Shown here: positions 34,299 to 44,040 of the stretch, in pieces
Numbering within the stretch: position 1 is the first letter of the stretch
Layout of the letters: the number at the start of each line of letters is the position of its first letter
NCBI RefSeq assembly: GCF_008122205.1
Contig: NZ_PHNJ01000001.1
Location: forward strand, 124,001 to 188,000
Source of the DNA: Natronococcus pandeyae
GTDB taxonomy: Archaea; Halobacteriota; Halobacteria; Halobacteriales; Natrialbaceae
Length of the DNA stretch: 64,000 nucleotides
Direction of reading: 5' to 3'
Made by a program: the position numbers and the translations under genes
The notes under the pieces: generated by a model
Databases searched by the model: none
What the model was told of the DNA's origin: nothing
What the model saw: only the letters and a program-made list of their open reading frames with translations

Positions 34299-35408
34299 TC
34301 ACCGGGAAAGCCCGTCGTAGACCCGCGCCAGTTGCTCGAGCGAGTGTTCGACCGAGAGCATCGCCCGCCGTCGCCGACAGAGGTCCGAGAGTCGCTCGTT
34401 CTCGGCGAGTGTCCGCCGGATCGCCCAGCGGAACTCCGCCAGGTCGCCTGGCTCGTAGCGGTAGCCGGTCTCCCCCTCGATGACGCTGTCGATCAGCGCG
34501 CCGACGTCGACGGCGACGACCGGCGTTCCGCAGGCGGTCGCCTCGAGCGCGACGAGCCCCTGGGTTTCGACCGGACTCGGGAAGACGAAGACGTCGAGCG
34601 CGGAGTAAAAGGCCGGAAGTTCGTCGCGCTCGAGAAAGCCCAGAAAGCGGACGTCGGCGTCGGTCTCCGACGCGTGTGCCTCGAGTTCCTCGCGGGCCGG
34701 GCCGTCGCCGGCCAGCACGAGCGTGTGGTCGGTGCCCGCGACGGCGTCGATCGCCTCCTCGAGGTTCTTTTCAGGGCCGTGGCGGCCGGTGTAGCCGAGC
34801 AGCGGCCCGTCGGGGAGGTCGTGGCGCTCGCGGAACGAGGTCGGATCCGTGGGCTGGAAGAAATCGGTGTTGATCCCGTTCGAGACGACGGTCACCTCGG
34901 TATCCGCACCGATCTCTTCGAGGAGGTGTCGGCGGGCGAACGACGTCGGCGCGACGACGTGATCGACGCTCTCGAAGAACGTTCGTTCGTAGGCCCGACA
35001 GAGTCGCTGTCCCGGTTCGACCAGCGTATCGGGGAGGCGGTCGGCCACGCGGTCGTGGAGTAGCGTGTGATACGACGCGACGACGGGGACGTCGTGTTTG
35101 CGAGCGAACCGAACACCCGCGAATCCGACGGTGAAGGGCGTGTGGACGTGAACGACGTCGTGGGCCTCGAGGCCGTCAGGGATCGTCGGCAGCCCGAGTC
35201 GGTACCGCGGATACAACGGCGCACTGACACTCGAGAGCGCGTACTCGCCCTCGCCAGGCTCGTAGCCGTCCATCTCGGGGAAGACGACGGCCATCGACGT
35301 TCGACAGCGGGGCCACCGCTTGCGCCAGAGCGAAACCGTATAGGTAACGCCGTTGACTGTCGGCAAGTAGAGGTCGGTGAACGCGGCGACAGTCTCCGTC
35401 CTGGTCAT
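34299..35408 (-). CDS. GT4-family glycosyltransferase
   Basis: A 369-residue GT-B glycosyltransferase. The N-domain begins FTDLYLPTVNGVTYTVSLWR and has VHVHTPFTVGFAGVRFARKH and VVASYHT. The C-domain has GYTGRHGPEKNLEEAIDAVA and the donor-binding segment FPSPVETQGLVALEATACGT with the E-x7-E pattern of GT4 enzymes. Such enzymes use nucleotide-sugar donors on lipid, glycan or trehalose-type acceptors; the acceptor is not determinable. ATG 35408 matches the conserved start; longer frames upstream are not coding-like. Confidence 0.88.
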   Translation of the reverse strand: MTRTETVAAFTDLYLPTVNGVTYTVSLWRKRWPRCRTSMAVVFPEMDGYEPGEGEYALSSVSAPLYPRYRLGLPTIPDGLEAHDVVHVHTPFTVGFAGVRFARKHDVPVVASYHTLLHDRVADRLPDTLVEPGQRLCRAYERTFFESVDHVVAPTSFARRHLLEEIGADTEVTVVSNGINTDFFQPTDPTSFRERHDLPDGPLLGYTGRHGPEKNLEEAIDAVAGTDHTLVLAGDGPAREELEAHASETDADVRFLGFLERDELPAFYSALDVFVFPSPVETQGLVALEATACGTPVVAVDVGALIDSVIEGETGYRYEPGDLAEFRWAIRRTLAENERLSDLCRRRRAMLSVEHSLEQLARVYDGLSR

Positions 35409-35545
35409 CGGTCGACGGTGCACCGTCGGGGGTAAAATCAGTTCTGGATCCGATACGTTCACCTCGAGACACCGCCGGCACGCGGGTGTCGCTCCGGCCG
35501 GCTTCGATTCTCGCTGGCACAGTCGGCCGGGGGGCAATCAGCCGG

Positions 35546-36043
35546 CTACTCGACCCGGAACGCGACGTCGTGGGCGGAGAGCAACGACCGCATTCGCTGG
35601 ACGCCGCCGCTCATATCCCACCCCTGTCCCGTGTAGTGTTTGTAGGGATGTCGAAGCCACGAGCGCTCCCGGTGGGCGAACACCTCGACAGCGTCGGCTC
35701 CATTTTCGAACAGTGCGACGTGGAGTTGCCACGTCGCGAACGGCGACGTTCGATGAACCCAACTGCCACAGGAGAGTCGACCGTCTCTGTGGACCTTCAA
35801 CGAGGCGATCGGTTCCGGCGCGAACGACATCGCCTCGAGATCCGAGCGAAACTCGTGAAGGCCGCGCTGGACCGTCCCGACGTACTCGTCGGGGTGTTGC
35901 GTACACTGTGCGAAACCGCCGAACGGTTCCTTGATCCGGTGGAGGGTCGGGAGGACGCGACGGCGAACCCGTGTCGTCAGATCGATCGCCTTGCGGGGGG
36001 TGTCCCGATCGTCAGTCGCTGCCACGATCCAACGTACGCACAC
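35546..36043 (-). CDS. Conserved haloarchaeal protein of unknown function
   Basis: A 165-residue soluble protein. Readable segments are VLPTLHRIKEPFGGFAQCTQ, YVGTVQRGLHEFRSDLEAMS and WQLHVALFENGADAVEVFAH, then SWLRHPYKHYTGQGWDMSGG. The alternating pattern suggests a beta-rich fold. No signal peptide. I do not recognise a family. It lies between the glycosyltransferase and the GH15 gene, on the same strand. Confidence 0.65.
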   Translation of the reverse strand: MCVRWIVAATDDRDTPRKAIDLTTRVRRRVLPTLHRIKEPFGGFAQCTQHPDEYVGTVQRGLHEFRSDLEAMSFAPEPIASLKVHRDGRLSCGSWVHRTSPFATWQLHVALFENGADAVEVFAHRERSWLRHPYKHYTGQGWDMSGGVQRMRSLLSAHDVAFRVE

Positions 36044-36109
36044 GAACGCAAAATCGTTGTGGATCCTGTCGTCTCGACGACCTGACCCCTCACACGGCTC
36101 ACGGGCTGC

Positions 36110-37972
36110 TCACTCGAAATCGTGGACTGCCCCCTCGAACCCGCGCGGATCGGGCTCGGTTCTGTCGTCCTGCCGGGCGTAGCCGAGATACAGCGCGCTG
36201 TTGATCACGCCCACGTGACTGAACGCCTGGGGAACGTTCCCGAGGTGGCGGCCCGTCTCCGGGTCGATCTCTTCGGCGAGCAACCCGAGCGGGCTCCGAT
36301 ACTCGAGGACCGATTCGAAGAGCTCGGTCGCCTCCTCGAGTCGGCCCGACAGCGCCAGTGCATCGACCAGCCAGAACGAGCACAGGAGAAACGCGCCTTC
36401 GTCTCCCGGAAGGCCGTCCTCGCCCTCGTAGCGGTCGACCAGGCCGTCGGCAGTGAGCAGTCGATCCATCGTCGCGTCGATGGTTCCCTGTACTCGGTCG
36501 TCGTCGAACGGGAGGATACCGGTCGCCGGAATCAGCAGTCCCGTCGCGTCGAGGGTGTCCTCCGCCTCGAACGAGCGGACGAAGCTGTCGATCGACTCCT
36601 CGTAGCCGCGCTCGAGCACGGCGTCTCGAATCTCCTCGCGGGTATCCTCCCAGCGGTCGGTCGGCGCCTCGAACCCGCCGTCGTCGGCCATCTCGAGGCC
36701 CCGGTCGAGCGCGACCCAGCACATCACCTTCGAGTAGACGAACTGTCGGGGCTCGGAGCGGACCTCCCAGATTCCGGCGTCGGGTTCGTCCCACACGTCG
36801 CAGACGTAGTCGACGATCTCTCGGATTGCCGCCCAGTCGTTCGCGTCGAACGCCACGCCGTAGCGCATCGCCTCGGCGGCAGCCTCGACCAGTTCGCCGT
36901 AGACGTCGAGCTGTCGCTGGTCGCTGGCGGCGTTGCCGACGCGGACCGGTGACGAGTCGCAGTAGCCCGAGAGGTGGTCGAGCGTCTCCTCCTCGAGGCC
37001 AGTTTCCCCGTGGAGACCGTACAGCGGCTGGATCTCGCCGGGCTCGTCGACGTGACACCGGTCGAGGAACCACTCGAGGTTCGAGCGCGCCTCGGCGACG
37101 TGGCCGAGTTTGGCGAGTGCCTGAGTGGTGAACGCGGCGTCGCGGATCCAGTTGTACCGGTAGTCCCAGTTGCGAACGCCGCCGACATCCTCCGGGAGCG
37201 ACGTCGTCGCGGCCGCACAGATCGTCCCCGTCTCGCGGTGGGTGAGGAGTTTGAGCGCCAGCGCCGACCGGACGACGGCGTCGTGCCAGGGACCGGCGAA
37301 CAGACAGCCCGATTCGGGGCAGTCGTGGGCCCACTCTCGCCAGTAATCGATCGTCTCCTCGAGTCGTCGCTGGCACACGTTCCGATCGACGGAACCCGAC
37401 ACGCCCGGCCCCAGCACGAACCACTGGGGTTCGCCCGCCTCGACGGTCGGCGTCGCGACTGCCAGCCGCTCCTGGGAGCGAACCGTCGCAGTGCTCGACA
37501 GCCCGAGTCGCCGGTCGTCGGCCGTCGCTTCGATCCCCCACGGCCGGTGTCGGATCGCTGGCTGTTCGCGCGCGTAGTCGAACCGGGGACGGATTCGGAC
37601 GCGGACGTCGACCGCACCGTCCGGGCACGCGACCTTTCGGTAGAGGGCGCGCTCGGGCTCTCTATCGGCATCGTCGCCGGCCGGGTCGTCGACGACTGGC
37701 ATGAAGTCGGTCACCACGAGCTCCCCCTCCTCGAGGTCGAATCTCGTCTGCAGGACGTTCGTCTCCTCGAAATACGTCTGCTGGGAGGCCCCACCGGTGA
37801 CCGGCTGGATCGACCAGTGACCGCCCCGTTCGGCGTCCAGCAGCCGCGTGAAGACGCTGGGCGACTCCACGTGGGGAAACGGGAGCCAGTCCACGCTGGC
37901 GTCGTCGGCGATCAGCGCGCAGGTCTCGAGGTTGCCGACGACGCCGTACCGTTCTATCGGTGTATAGTGCAT
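36110..37972 (-). CDS. Glycoside hydrolase family 15 protein (glucoamylase/trehalase type)
   Basis: A 620-residue intracellular GH15 enzyme. The N-terminal beta-sandwich begins IERYGVVGNLETCALIADDA with SVDWLPFPHVESPSVFTRLL. The (alpha/alpha)6 barrel contains WDYRYNWIRDAAFTTQALAK and a C-terminal PQAFSHVGVINSALYL. Family members hydrolyse alpha-glucosidic bonds in glucans or trehalose with two Glu residues acting as acid and base. No signal peptide, so intracellular maltodextrin or trehalose turnover is likely. It may be functionally tied to the glycosyltransferase two genes away. Confidence 0.88.
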   Translation of the reverse strand: MHYTPIERYGVVGNLETCALIADDASVDWLPFPHVESPSVFTRLLDAERGGHWSIQPVTGGASQQTYFEETNVLQTRFDLEEGELVVTDFMPVVDDPAGDDADREPERALYRKVACPDGAVDVRVRIRPRFDYAREQPAIRHRPWGIEATADDRRLGLSSTATVRSQERLAVATPTVEAGEPQWFVLGPGVSGSVDRNVCQRRLEETIDYWREWAHDCPESGCLFAGPWHDAVVRSALALKLLTHRETGTICAAATTSLPEDVGGVRNWDYRYNWIRDAAFTTQALAKLGHVAEARSNLEWFLDRCHVDEPGEIQPLYGLHGETGLEEETLDHLSGYCDSSPVRVGNAASDQRQLDVYGELVEAAAEAMRYGVAFDANDWAAIREIVDYVCDVWDEPDAGIWEVRSEPRQFVYSKVMCWVALDRGLEMADDGGFEAPTDRWEDTREEIRDAVLERGYEESIDSFVRSFEAEDTLDATGLLIPATGILPFDDDRVQGTIDATMDRLLTADGLVDRYEGEDGLPGDEGAFLLCSFWLVDALALSGRLEEATELFESVLEYRSPLGLLAEEIDPETGRHLGNVPQAFSHVGVINSALYLGYARQDDRTEPDPRGFEGAVHDFE

Positions 37973-38075
37973 TCGATCGGCTCTCGGGGCCTACCACCCG
38001 GAAGCGCAAAAAGGAAGCCCCGGCGGGGCCCACCGGACCGACGATCGACCGGTCGAGAACCAGGGCCTGGCCTCG

Positions 38076-38462
38076 CTACAGGTCCTTTAGTCGAATGCCG
38101 TCCTCGACCAGTCGTGCGTTTCGCTCCCGCTCGAGGTGGTCGCCGAGCTCGTCGTGCTCGTACAGCTGGGCGACCACGTCGGCGTACAGCGTTCGCCAGG
38201 CGATCGCGTAGATCGGCGACTGACCCCACGCCCGCAGTTCGGGTACCAGCTCGTCGTACGTCTGGTAGCGGTCTTCGAAGCGGTCGACTGCCTCGAGAAC
38301 CCGACCCGCGGCCTCGCGGTCGTCGTCGGCCTCCTCGAGCACCCGATTCAGCTGTCGCTCCCAGCCGGCGACGGCCTCCTGCATGTCGGCCGCGGCGGCC
38401 TCGTCCTCGTCGGGTAGTCGCTCGAGCAGCGGTTCCGGAACGCCGAGTGAGATTTCGTCCAT
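38076..38462 (-). CDS. Conserved helical acidic protein of unknown function
   Basis: A 128-residue helix-rich protein: MDEISLGVPEPLLERLPDED at the start, then long amphipathic helices (WERQLNRVLEEADDDREAAG, FEDRYQTYDELVPELRAWGQ). There is no membrane segment or cysteine. The conserved-looking region starts at ATG 38462; the longer frame to 38693 lacks coding character. Function unknown. It marks the edge of the gene-poor interval 38463-39358. Confidence 0.65.
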   Translation of the reverse strand: MDEISLGVPEPLLERLPDEDEAAAADMQEAVAGWERQLNRVLEEADDDREAAGRVLEAVDRFEDRYQTYDELVPELRAWGQSPIYAIAWRTLYADVVAQLYEHDELGDHLERERNARLVEDGIRLKDL

Positions 38463-39358
38463 ACGCCGACTGAGGGACGCGAGCGGTATGAAACCACTAG
38501 CCGGTCCCGCCGCTCGTCGGCCTGCAATCCTCGCTTCGAAATCCGCCGTGCTCCTAATCTGATATCGCGCTATTTGATTTATCGAACCATGGGCGGCCGA
38601 TCGAGACGGTTCGATCGCTCGAGAACTGCGATTCTCGGCCAGCGTAACTCCGCCTGACGTCACGGTCGGAGTGGCGGGTGAATCCGAAATCACTTTTCAG
38701 TTCGAATTGGCTCGGCGGGCTGCGACCGAGGTCGAACCGGATCGGCGGACCGCAACGGCACTCGAGTTTGGAGTCGTCTCGAGTAGCACTCGATGGTGGG
38801 ATCGACGACGACTGCGAAGTTGTGCGGGAAAAAGAACATACAGCGTCGTGGCCGAAGCGGATCCGCGTTCGCGAGGGACGGACCGCGGGCGAGGGAAGCA
38901 GTCGATGGGCTACGGACCGTTCCTCGAGAAACGCCGTCTCGCAACTTCAGTCTGTAACTCTTTCGGGACGGGTGCCGTAGGACTGGCCATCCCAATGCCC
39001 CACGGTGGACGTTTCTTCAGCTGGATATCCGGACTCCAAGAGTCAGTATGGGTTCGTTCAGAGCTCCACCTGTGGACATCCCAACTCGGTGTCCGAACGT
39101 TCGAGATCCCAACTCGGTGTCCGAACGTTCGAGATCCCAACTCGGTGTCTGAACGCTCGAGACGGGGACCACCGGACTACGGCCGTACACCCCCGGTGAA
39201 AGCCCGGCGATTCCCGATCCGTCGTCGTGTCCGATCTCGACTCAGTGGCGTGAGAAACGGGTGGCGAAATACCGTCTCACCGAGATCGCTACCGACGATT
39301 CCCAGTTCGTTAGAACGGTCGCTATTTTCAAACACGATTCCAGCCGTACCATCAGTCG
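38463..39358. other. 896-base gene-poor interval
   Basis: No gene here has convincing codon use or protein character. Several open frames cross it, the longest at 38671-39498, but their products are Arg/Ser/Pro-rich and read the 28-bp repeats as protein, which argues against coding. The interval holds the 28-bp triplicate at 39080-39163 and the palindrome TCCACCTGTGGA just before it. It could be a decayed gene region or a replication or control region for the Orc1/Cdc6 gene downstream. Confidence 0.5.
39080..39163 (+). repeat. Three tandem 28-bp repeats, ~0.6 kb upstream of orc
   Basis: Units 39080-39107 and 39108-39135 are identical, and 39136-39163 differs at three positions. Each unit has CCCAACTCGGTGT at its start and the palindrome CGAACGTTCG near its end. 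Directly repeated, palindrome-bearing units near an initiator gene resemble iterons, but the known haloarchaeal ORB sequence is not evident in them. Confidence 0.8.
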
Positions 39359-39478
39359 ATGCAGGTCAACGAATTCCTAGACGGGGAATCACTGAACGGC
39401 AAGCAAGCTGCAACCGTGTTTTTCCTCTGGCTCGGGCTCGTCTTGATGGCGGGCTTCGGACTCGTGTTCGCGTTCTGA
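39359..39478 (+). CDS. 39-residue single-helix membrane protein
   Basis: ATG at 39359 opens a 39-codon frame with an N-terminal hydrophilic segment (MQVNEFLDGESLNGKQAAT) and one strong membrane helix (VFFLWLGLVLMAGFGLVFAF) ending at the TGA. Codon use is normal for the genome and the hydrophobic pattern is unlikely by chance. No family is recognised. AT-rich sequence near 39325-39335 could be its promoter. Confidence 0.55.
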   Translation: MQVNEFLDGESLNGKQAATVFFLWLGLVLMAGFGLVFAF

Positions 39479-39786
39479 CGCCGGCGGCTCGATTTTAGGA
39501 CGCCGCCGGGTGAACGCCATCCGTGGGCGCGCACCGTTTCGGAGCTTGGATTCGACGGCTGCCCTCGAAAAGAATCCACGAGTCACTCTCGCTATTCGAC
39601 CGTTCGATCAGTCTTTCTCGCGAGTGCAAACAGTCGCGCGTGACACCACTCCCGATAGCTGCTGTGCCAATCACACCGGCATACTGGTTCAATAAATCGT
39701 ATAGCGCGATACGAAAACAGGTTCGAATCGGAACTTTCGGAACCGACCTCCCGTAACTTAAGACGGTATAGCTGGAATAGAACGCC
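39479..39786. other. 308-base intergenic region upstream of orc
   Basis: No supported gene. The sequence becomes AT-rich between 39640 and 39780. GTAACTTAAGACGGTATA, just before the GTG at 39787, could supply the orc TATA element. I see no clear ORB pair here. Confidence 0.45.
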
Positions 39787-40800
39787 GTGATCGTCGACGG
39801 CCGTATCCTGCGAGAGGATTTCGTTCCGAGCGAGGTGGTCCACCGCCACGACGAGGTGAACCTCCTCTCGGAGACCCTCGAGCCGCTGGTCTCCGGCGGC
39901 CGGCCCGAGCCATCGTTTCTCTTCGGCCCGACGGGGGTCGGCAAGACCTGTATCGCGCGGTACACGCTGGGACAGCTTCGCGAACAGGTTCCGAAGGTAC
40001 GGATCGCGTACGTCAACTGCTGGCAGGAGTACACCCGGTTTCGAGTGCTCTACGGCGTGCTCGAGGCGGTCGACCGAGCGATCGACGTCCACCGCACGAC
40101 GCCGAAAGACGAACTGTTCCAGCGGTTAGCCGGGTGCGACGAGCAACCGATCGTCGTCATCTTAGACGAGGTCGACCAGCTCGAGGGGACGGCGGCGCTC
40201 TACGATCTCCACCGCCTGCCACACGTCTCGCTCGTGTTGATCGCCAACCGCGAGGACGAGCTGTTCGCGAGTTTCGACGACCGCGTTCGGTCGCGGCTGC
40301 GTGCCGGGACCCGTGTCCGATTCGACCGCTACGGCACCGACGAACTCGTCGCGATCCTCCGGGAACGAACCGCGAAGGCGCTCGAGCCGAACGTCGTGAC
40401 CGACGCCCAACTCGAGCGGATCGCCGACGCCGCGTCGGGGGACGCTCGCGTAGGGATCGGCGTCCTCCGCTCGGCCGCCCGCCGGGCGGAGCGCGAACGG
40501 TGTGAGACGATTACGGACGAGGTGCTCGAGGCGGCCATCCCGGACGCCAGGACGGAGATCAGGCAAAAAACCGTCGACGGGCTGATCGAACACCAGCGGG
40601 TGCTATACGACGTGATCGCCGACGCCGGCGAGATCGAACCGGGCGCGCTTTACGAGGAGTACGAACGGCGAGTCGATGCGCCGAAGAGCAACAGAACGCT
40701 GCGAAACTACTTGACGAAGATGGTTCACTACGATCTTATCGCCGCCGTCGGCGAACGAGGGGGCCGAACGTACCGACTCGTCGACGGGGAGGATGCGTAG
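39787..40800 (+). CDS. orc: Orc1/Cdc6-family replication initiator/loader ATPase
   Basis: A 337-residue AAA+ protein with a GTG start. Walker A is FGPTGVGKT (residues 46-54), Walker B IVVILDEVDQ (Asp127, Glu128), sensor 1 VSLVLIANRE and a sensor-2 region GIGVLRSAARRAERE. A C-terminal winged helix spans about 255-337, ending YDLIAAVGERGGRTYRL. Orc1/Cdc6 proteins bind origins and load MCM. It is shorter than the main chromosomal Orc1 (about 400 residues), like the extra Orc paralogues common in haloarchaea. No origin repeats are certain nearby; the 28-bp repeats at 39080 are candidates. Confidence 0.88.
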   Translation: MIVDGRILREDFVPSEVVHRHDEVNLLSETLEPLVSGGRPEPSFLFGPTGVGKTCIARYTLGQLREQVPKVRIAYVNCWQEYTRFRVLYGVLEAVDRAIDVHRTTPKDELFQRLAGCDEQPIVVILDEVDQLEGTAALYDLHRLPHVSLVLIANREDELFASFDDRVRSRLRAGTRVRFDRYGTDELVAILRERTAKALEPNVVTDAQLERIADAASGDARVGIGVLRSAARRAERERCETITDEVLEAAIPDARTEIRQKTVDGLIEHQRVLYDVIADAGEIEPGALYEEYERRVDAPKSNRTLRNYLTKMVHYDLIAAVGERGGRTYRLVDGEDA

Positions 40801-41086
40801 CGCCGATCGTCGTTCCGCTCCGTTAGCAGGTAGACCGTACGTATATCCGTCTTCGATGAGAAAGGAACACGTGAACGACTCATCTTGCCCCGTAAGTTTA
40901 CTATTCCCGACGAGACGGACGTCAGAGCGGACACCGAGATCAGCCCCCGCCGACGGCTCGTAGCGAACTCCGACGAGCGACGCTACGTTACCGACACAGA
41001 CGGTGGCGATACGATGAGTCCCGCGGTTTCTTCCGTACCTTCCGAAACCGAAGCAGAAACGAGCGTTGAATTCGAACCGAAGACCA

Positions 41087-41551
41087 ATGAGTAAGTCAGG
41101 ACAGCACCCTCCCGAACCAGCACAGCTTCTCCTGGTCGAGGACAATCCGGGTGACGTTCGCCTGACCAAAGAGGCGTTCAAGCAAGGACGTATCGAGAAC
41201 GACTTGCACACCGTCTCGGACGGCAGCGAAGCCCTGGATTTCCTCCACCAGCGGGGCGAGTATACGGACGTTCCGCGCCCCGACCTCGTCCTCCTCGATC
41301 TCAACCTTCCCCGCAAAGACGGCGAGGAGGTTCTCGAAGAACTCAAAGACGACTCCGAACTCCGCTCGATTCCGGTTATCGTGTTGACGAGCTCGCGAGC
41401 CGAAGAGGACGTCGTCAGATCGTACGAACTGCACGCGAACGCGTATCTCACCAAACCCGTCGACCCGGACGAGTTCATCGAAACCGTTCGCGCCTTCGAG
41501 AAATTCTGGTTCTCAGTGGTGCGACTGCCACCCGAGGATGAACAGTCATGA
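41087..41551 (+). CDS. Single-domain response regulator (receiver only)
   Basis: A 154-residue receiver with acidic pocket VEDN, phospho-accepting Asp71 in [14 protein letters not shown] and Lys124 in TKPVDPDEF, an Rcp1/CheY-like protein with no output domain. The stop overlaps the start of the next regulator gene (ATGA at 41548), so it is coupled to a second receiver protein and could compete for or relay phosphate. No kinase lies beside it. ATG 41087 is chosen over an upstream TTG at 41066. Confidence 0.88.
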   Translation: MSKSGQHPPEPAQLLLVEDNPGDVRLTKEAFKQGRIENDLHTVSDGSEALDFLHQRGEYTDVPRPDLVLLDLNLPRKDGEEVLEELKDDSELRSIPVIVLTSSRAEEDVVRSYELHANAYLTKPVDPDEFIETVRAFEKFWFSVVRLPPEDEQS

Positions 41552-43248
41552 GTGACAGCAAACGACAGCCGACAGTCGAGGAGAGCGACTCCAACGGAGA
41601 CGCCGAGGCGACGCTCGATCTCCTGTTGATCGAAGACAATCCCGGCGACGCACGGCTGATCCAGGAGATGCTCAGGGACGCGACGGAGCTCACACAGCGC
41701 GTCAATCCCGACGAGCCGACGAGTCAGGCGCCGACCGTCCTCCACGAGGATCGGCTCGAAGAGGGACTCGAGACGCTCGAATCGGCGGTTACCGACCTCG
41801 TCCTGCTCGACCTGAACCTGCCTGACAGCCGGGGGATCGAGACCCTCGAGACGGTTAGCGACGCGGTCGAGGAGACACCGATCGTCGTGTTTACCGGCGT
41901 CAGCGACCAGGAGGTCGGGGTCCAGGCGATTCAAAGCGGCGCTCAGGACTTCCTCGTCAAGGACGAGGTCACCAGTGAACTGCTGGTCCGGACGATCTAC
42001 CACGCCATCGAGCGATCTCGCCAGGAGCGCGAACGCCGACGCCAGCGCGAACAGCTCGAGGCGCTCAACCGACTCAACCGGATCGGCCACGATATCACCC
42101 ACGCGGTGATCACGACCGAGACGCGCGCGGAACTCGAACAGCAGGTCTGTGACCGTCTCGTCGAGGACGACGGCTACCGCTTCGCGTGGATCGGCGGCGT
42201 CAACCCCGGAAGCGACCGCATCGAGCCGAAGGCAGCGGCCGGCGTCGAGGACGGGTATCTCGACGAGGTAGAGATCACCGCCGACGAGAACGCAGATAGC
42301 GGGCAAGGGCCGTCGGGGCGGGCGATCCGGACCAGCGAGGTCCAGGTCGCACACGACACGCAGACCGACTCGGCGTTCGAACCGTGGCGAGAGGCGGCCC
42401 GCGAACGCGGCTACAGTTCGTCAGCGTCGGTCCCGATCGTCCACGAGGACCTCGTCTACGGCGTGTTGAACATCTACTCCGGCTCGCAGAACTCGTTTAC
42501 GAACCCCGAGGCGACGATCCTCTCGCGGATCGGCGACGTCATCGCCCACGCGATCACCGCGATCGAACGGAAGGACGCACTGGTCAGCGACGCCGTCATC
42601 GAACTCGAGTTCCGGATCGAGGAGATGGCCGAGGAACTCATCGCGCTCTCGACGGAGGAGTCGTGTACGATCGAGTTCAACCAGATGATTCACGGCGACG
42701 AGACGCTGCTGGTCTACGGCTCCGCCCACGACGTCTCCCAGGAGGCCTTCGAGGAAACGGTCGACGAAACCAACGGGATCAGCGATCTCCGCATCCTCTC
42801 GGCCAGGCGGGACTACTTCGAGTTCGAACTCGTGGCCCCGACTGCCGTCTCGCTGTTCGAGACGATCGCAACCCACGGCGGACGGGTCGAGTCGGCGACG
42901 ATCGCGGACGGCGAGTTCCGGTTCGTGGTCGAACTTCCGCGCGGTCGGGACACCCGCCAGATGATCGAACTGCTCAAAGAACAGCGGTCGGATCTCACCT
43001 ATCTCGCCCAGCGCACGACGGAGCGGGGCGACCGGTCGGACTCCGGTTCGGCGACGGTCCTCGAGAGCGAACTCACGGAGAAACAGCGAGCGGCCCTCGA
43101 GACGGCGTACTTCGCAGGCTACTTCGATTGGCCCCGCGAGAGCACGGGCGAGGAGATCGCCGAACGGCTCGGCATCTCGCCGGCGACGTTCAACCAGCAC
43201 CTCCGGACCTCCGAGCGGAAGTTCTTCGACTCGGTGCTCGGCGAGTAA
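41548..43248 (+). CDS. Receiver-GAF-bacterio-opsin-activator HTH_10 regulator
   Basis: A 566-residue regulator: receiver (25-145; Asp88 in [18 protein letters not shown]), a coiled linker ([19 protein letters not shown]), GAF (about 175-335), a bacterio-opsin-activator domain (about 345-490) and HTH_10 (505-560; [35 protein letters not shown]). It combines phospho-input with small-molecule or redox sensing and DNA binding. Its C-terminal half is a paralogue of that of the LOV protein at 8655, with a receiver instead of LOV as input. The gene is coupled to the receiver gene upstream. Confidence 0.88.
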   Translation: MSDSKRQPTVEESDSNGDAEATLDLLLIEDNPGDARLIQEMLRDATELTQRVNPDEPTSQAPTVLHEDRLEEGLETLESAVTDLVLLDLNLPDSRGIETLETVSDAVEETPIVVFTGVSDQEVGVQAIQSGAQDFLVKDEVTSELLVRTIYHAIERSRQERERRRQREQLEALNRLNRIGHDITHAVITTETRAELEQQVCDRLVEDDGYRFAWIGGVNPGSDRIEPKAAAGVEDGYLDEVEITADENADSGQGPSGRAIRTSEVQVAHDTQTDSAFEPWREAARERGYSSSASVPIVHEDLVYGVLNIYSGSQNSFTNPEATILSRIGDVIAHAITAIERKDALVSDAVIELEFRIEEMAEELIALSTEESCTIEFNQMIHGDETLLVYGSAHDVSQEAFEETVDETNGISDLRILSARRDYFEFELVAPTAVSLFETIATHGGRVESATIADGEFRFVVELPRGRDTRQMIELLKEQRSDLTYLAQRTTERGDRSDSGSATVLESELTEKQRAALETAYFAGYFDWPRESTGEEIAERLGISPATFNQHLRTSERKFFDSVLGE

Positions 43249-43344
43249 TCGGACGACCACCTCGGAGTCGATTTTCTCTTCGTATCACGCGCATCACGTG
43301 CCCGACGGCGCGCGCAGATCGATCGAATCGCGCTACGCGACGCG

Positions 43345-43935
43345 TCAGTCCATGTGCATCGTTCGCTGCCGGAGCGTGATCTCGTGTGCACAGTCGTGGC
43401 GCTCGTCGCCGTCGTTGATTTCGAGTGAGACCGTCACCTCGGCGGGGACGTCCTCGAGCGCGGCGTCGTAGTCGAACTCGGGGTCCGGGCAGACGGGATA
43501 CCCGGTTCGCTCCCTGTTCTGAACGGCCTGAATCACGATCGGCGCTTCGTGTCGTTTGCCGTCGTACCGCCAGCCGGGATAGATCCAGTCGGCGTGCTCG
43601 AGGTCGAGATCGTGTCGGTCGTCCAGCCGGGAGAACGCGGCTCTGGCGGCTTCTTTCGCACAGCGTTCGTCGACATTCCGTTCCGACGTGGTCTCCATCT
43701 GGAGTTCGACGGCGGTTTCGATCGGCTTCGCCCTTCCGTTCGCGTTCCGCTGCTCTCGAGCGCACTCGGCCTCTGTGTCACCATCGTCGTTGGGTTCGTC
43801 GATCCCTGTGTCCTCGTCCTCGTCTGTACCGTCGCCGCTTTCGTCGGCCGTCTCGGCATCGGCTGCAGTATCCAGACAGCCGACGAGTGCGGTCGTACCG
43901 GCGGAAATACCCGCGAGAACCGATCGCCGCTTCAT
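43345..43935 (-). CDS. Tat-type lipoprotein of unknown function
   Basis: A 196-residue exported protein: MKRRSVLAGISAGTTALVGC carries the charged start, hydrophobic stretch and lipobox Cys20. Residues 22-60 are an acidic Asp/Glu/Gly linker. The mature domain (about 65-196) has five more cysteines (AECAREQ, ERCAKEA, PVCPDP, HDCAHEI region) and a beta-rich end, ITLRQRTMHMD. I do not recognise the family. It should be anchored outside the cell membrane. Confidence 0.75.
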   Translation of the reverse strand: MKRRSVLAGISAGTTALVGCLDTAADAETADESGDGTDEDEDTGIDEPNDDGDTEAECAREQRNANGRAKPIETAVELQMETTSERNVDERCAKEAARAAFSRLDDRHDLDLEHADWIYPGWRYDGKRHEAPIVIQAVQNRERTGYPVCPDPEFDYDAALEDVPAEVTVSLEINDGDERHDCAHEITLRQRTMHMD

Positions 43936-44040
43936 AGCCCGTATCGTGTCGACGGTGGTATGTGTTTTCTGTAAACTGAAAGACCGATTCGACCCACTCG
44001 CGCCGTCGGTCGAGGGGCACTTCGCGAGCGAACGCGGGAG

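Noticed and set aside
39080-39163. CRISPR array
   Set aside because: The repeats are directly adjacent with no spacers, only three units, and no cas genes are near.
38671-39498. 275-codon plus-strand gene in the gene-poor interval
   Set aside because: The product is Arg/Ser/Pro-rich, reads the 28-bp repeats as protein, and its frame overlaps the better mini-gene at 39359.
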